6,838 bases of DNA from Sulfitobacter sp. (GTDB taxonomy: Bacteria > Pseudomonadota > Alphaproteobacteria > Rhodobacterales > Rhodobacteraceae), in the NCBI GenBank assembly GCA_024636405.1, contig JAGXHC010000192.1, positions 1 through 6,838 on the forward strand, given 5' to 3'. A program made the translations under genes and the position numbers. Each line of letters starts with the position of its first letter. Positions within the stretch are counted from its first letter, which is position 1. The notes beneath the pieces were generated by a model. The model did not search any database. It saw nothing but the letters and a program-made list of their open reading frames with translations, and was not told where the DNA came from. Of this stretch, positions 6,473 to 6,838 are shown in pieces.

Positions 6473-6544
6473 GGAAATCCTCTTGATCGGCGGGAAAATT
6501 CTGTTAGCGTTCAAATGAAATTCACACCCCCGAAAGGTTGCGCC
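6473..6544 (+). promoter_or_regulatory. Enamidase upstream region with ribosome binding site and weak promoter candidate
   Basis: GAAAGG at 6532-6537 lies 7 nt before the ATG and is a fair ribosome binding site. A possible -35 TTGATC (6483-6488) is followed after 16 nt by TAGCGT (6505-6510), a poor -10. I see no better sigma-70 promoter, so either an activator is used or transcription starts nearer the shared motif at 6445. No hairpin or other structured element stands out here. Confidence 0.35.
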
Positions 6545-6838
6545 ATGTCCGATACCCCGCAAAAACTGGTCATCCGCAACGTCGGTCTCATGCTGTCCGG
6601 GCGGATGGAGGAACCGGTGCTTGATGCCGATTGTCTGATCGCGCTGGACGGCAAAATCAGCCAATGGGGCAAGGAAAAGGACCTTGATACCGAAGGCGCG
6701 GATACGCTGATTGATGCGATGGGTGTCACGCTGGCGCCCGGCCTGATTGACAGTCACGTGCACCCGGTGGTCGGCGATTACACCCCGCGCCAGCAACAAT
6801 TGGGCTGGATCGACAGCACCCTGCACGGCGGCGTCACC
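6545..6838 (+). CDS. ena: Enamidase (amidohydrolase family), 5' part only
   Basis: The first 98 residues are visible before the window ends; the whole protein should be near 390 residues. Enamidase hydrolyses 1,4,5,6-tetrahydro-6-oxonicotinate to 2-formylglutarate and ammonia using a two-metal (Fe-Zn in E. barkeri) amidohydrolase site. The start has the usual small beta-sandwich strand pattern (KLVIRNVGLMLSG, then LIALDGKIS). It is followed by LAPGLIDSHVHP with the first metal ligands H71 and H73. The next stretch, GDYTPRQ...STLHGGVT (77-98), strongly resembles the E. barkeri enamidase as I remember it (GDYAPRQ...SALHGGVT), which separates it from generic dihydroorotase- or imidazolonepropionase-like relatives. 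The remaining metal ligands and the C terminus lie outside the window. It is divergent from fpr, with a 132-bp gap, and has GAAAGG 7 nt upstream of its ATG. Confidence 0.9.
   Translation, partial: MSDTPQKLVIRNVGLMLSGRMEEPVLDADCLIALDGKISQWGKEKDLDTEGADTLIDAMGVTLAPGLIDSHVHPVVGDYTPRQQQLGWIDSTLHGGVT

Noticed and set aside
5512..6544. Hidden ferredoxin gene near fpr
   Set aside because: The two intergenic gaps (94 and 132 bp) are too short for a ferredoxin, and no plant-type or CxxCxxCxxxCP cysteine pattern appears in them.
6440..6826. Minus-strand open frame of 128 codons opposite the enamidase start
   Set aside because: The plus strand encodes an enamidase N terminus with the HxH metal motif. 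The antisense frame has no recognisable features and would begin inside the enamidase gene.
1..6838. Mobile element, attachment site, CRISPR or tRNA
   Set aside because: No transposase or integrase, long terminal inverted repeats, spaced direct repeats or tRNA-like cloverleaf were found. Composition looks even across all genes.

Overview
The window looks like a catabolic cluster from a GC-rich alphaproteobacterium, most likely of the Rhodobacteraceae (Roseobacter/Rhodobacter group). The taxonomic hint is the ferredoxin-NADP+ reductase, which closely resembles the Rhodobacter capsulatus FPR as I remember it, including the ending VVERAFVG. High GC and TTGAC-type -35 boxes fit. The species cannot be named from the sequence.

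Layout: five genes lie on the minus strand, read from right to left, and one lies on the plus strand at the right edge. From right to left they are: the start of an enamidase (plus strand, 6545 to the edge); a 132-bp divergent intergenic region; ferredoxin-NADP+ reductase (6412-5606); a 94-bp gap with a good promoter; an FAD subunit (5511-4675); a fused [2Fe-2S]/molybdopterin subunit (4678-1928); a 6-hydroxynicotinate reductase homologue (1935-445); and a UPF0280/ApbE-superfamily protein (448 to the left edge, truncated). The last four are chained by overlaps of 4, 8 and 4 bp, so they form one translationally coupled operon. No RNA gene, insertion sequence or CRISPR array was seen, and no gap exceeds 132 bp.

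The genes fit the first steps of the reductive nicotinate pathway known from the anaerobe Eubacterium barkeri. A molybdenum hydroxylase would convert nicotinate to 6-hydroxynicotinate. An iron-sulfur flavoprotein would reduce this to 1,4,5,6-tetrahydro-6-oxonicotinate using reduced ferredoxin. Enamidase would hydrolyse that ring to 2-formylglutarate and ammonia. Here a ferredoxin-NADP+ reductase is added, presumably to make reduced ferredoxin from NADPH. Later steps, the ferredoxin, a transporter and a regulator are not in the window. The nicotinate assignment of the hydroxylase rests on context; the enamidase and reductase assignments rest on remembered family sequence features.

The points most worth a second look are: the UPF0280 gene coupled to the reductase, a candidate flavin transferase for a reductase whose E. 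barkeri counterpart carries covalent flavin; a possible flavinylation site in the reductase; and a shared GTTKGTACAC motif at both promoters, suggesting one regulator for the whole locus.
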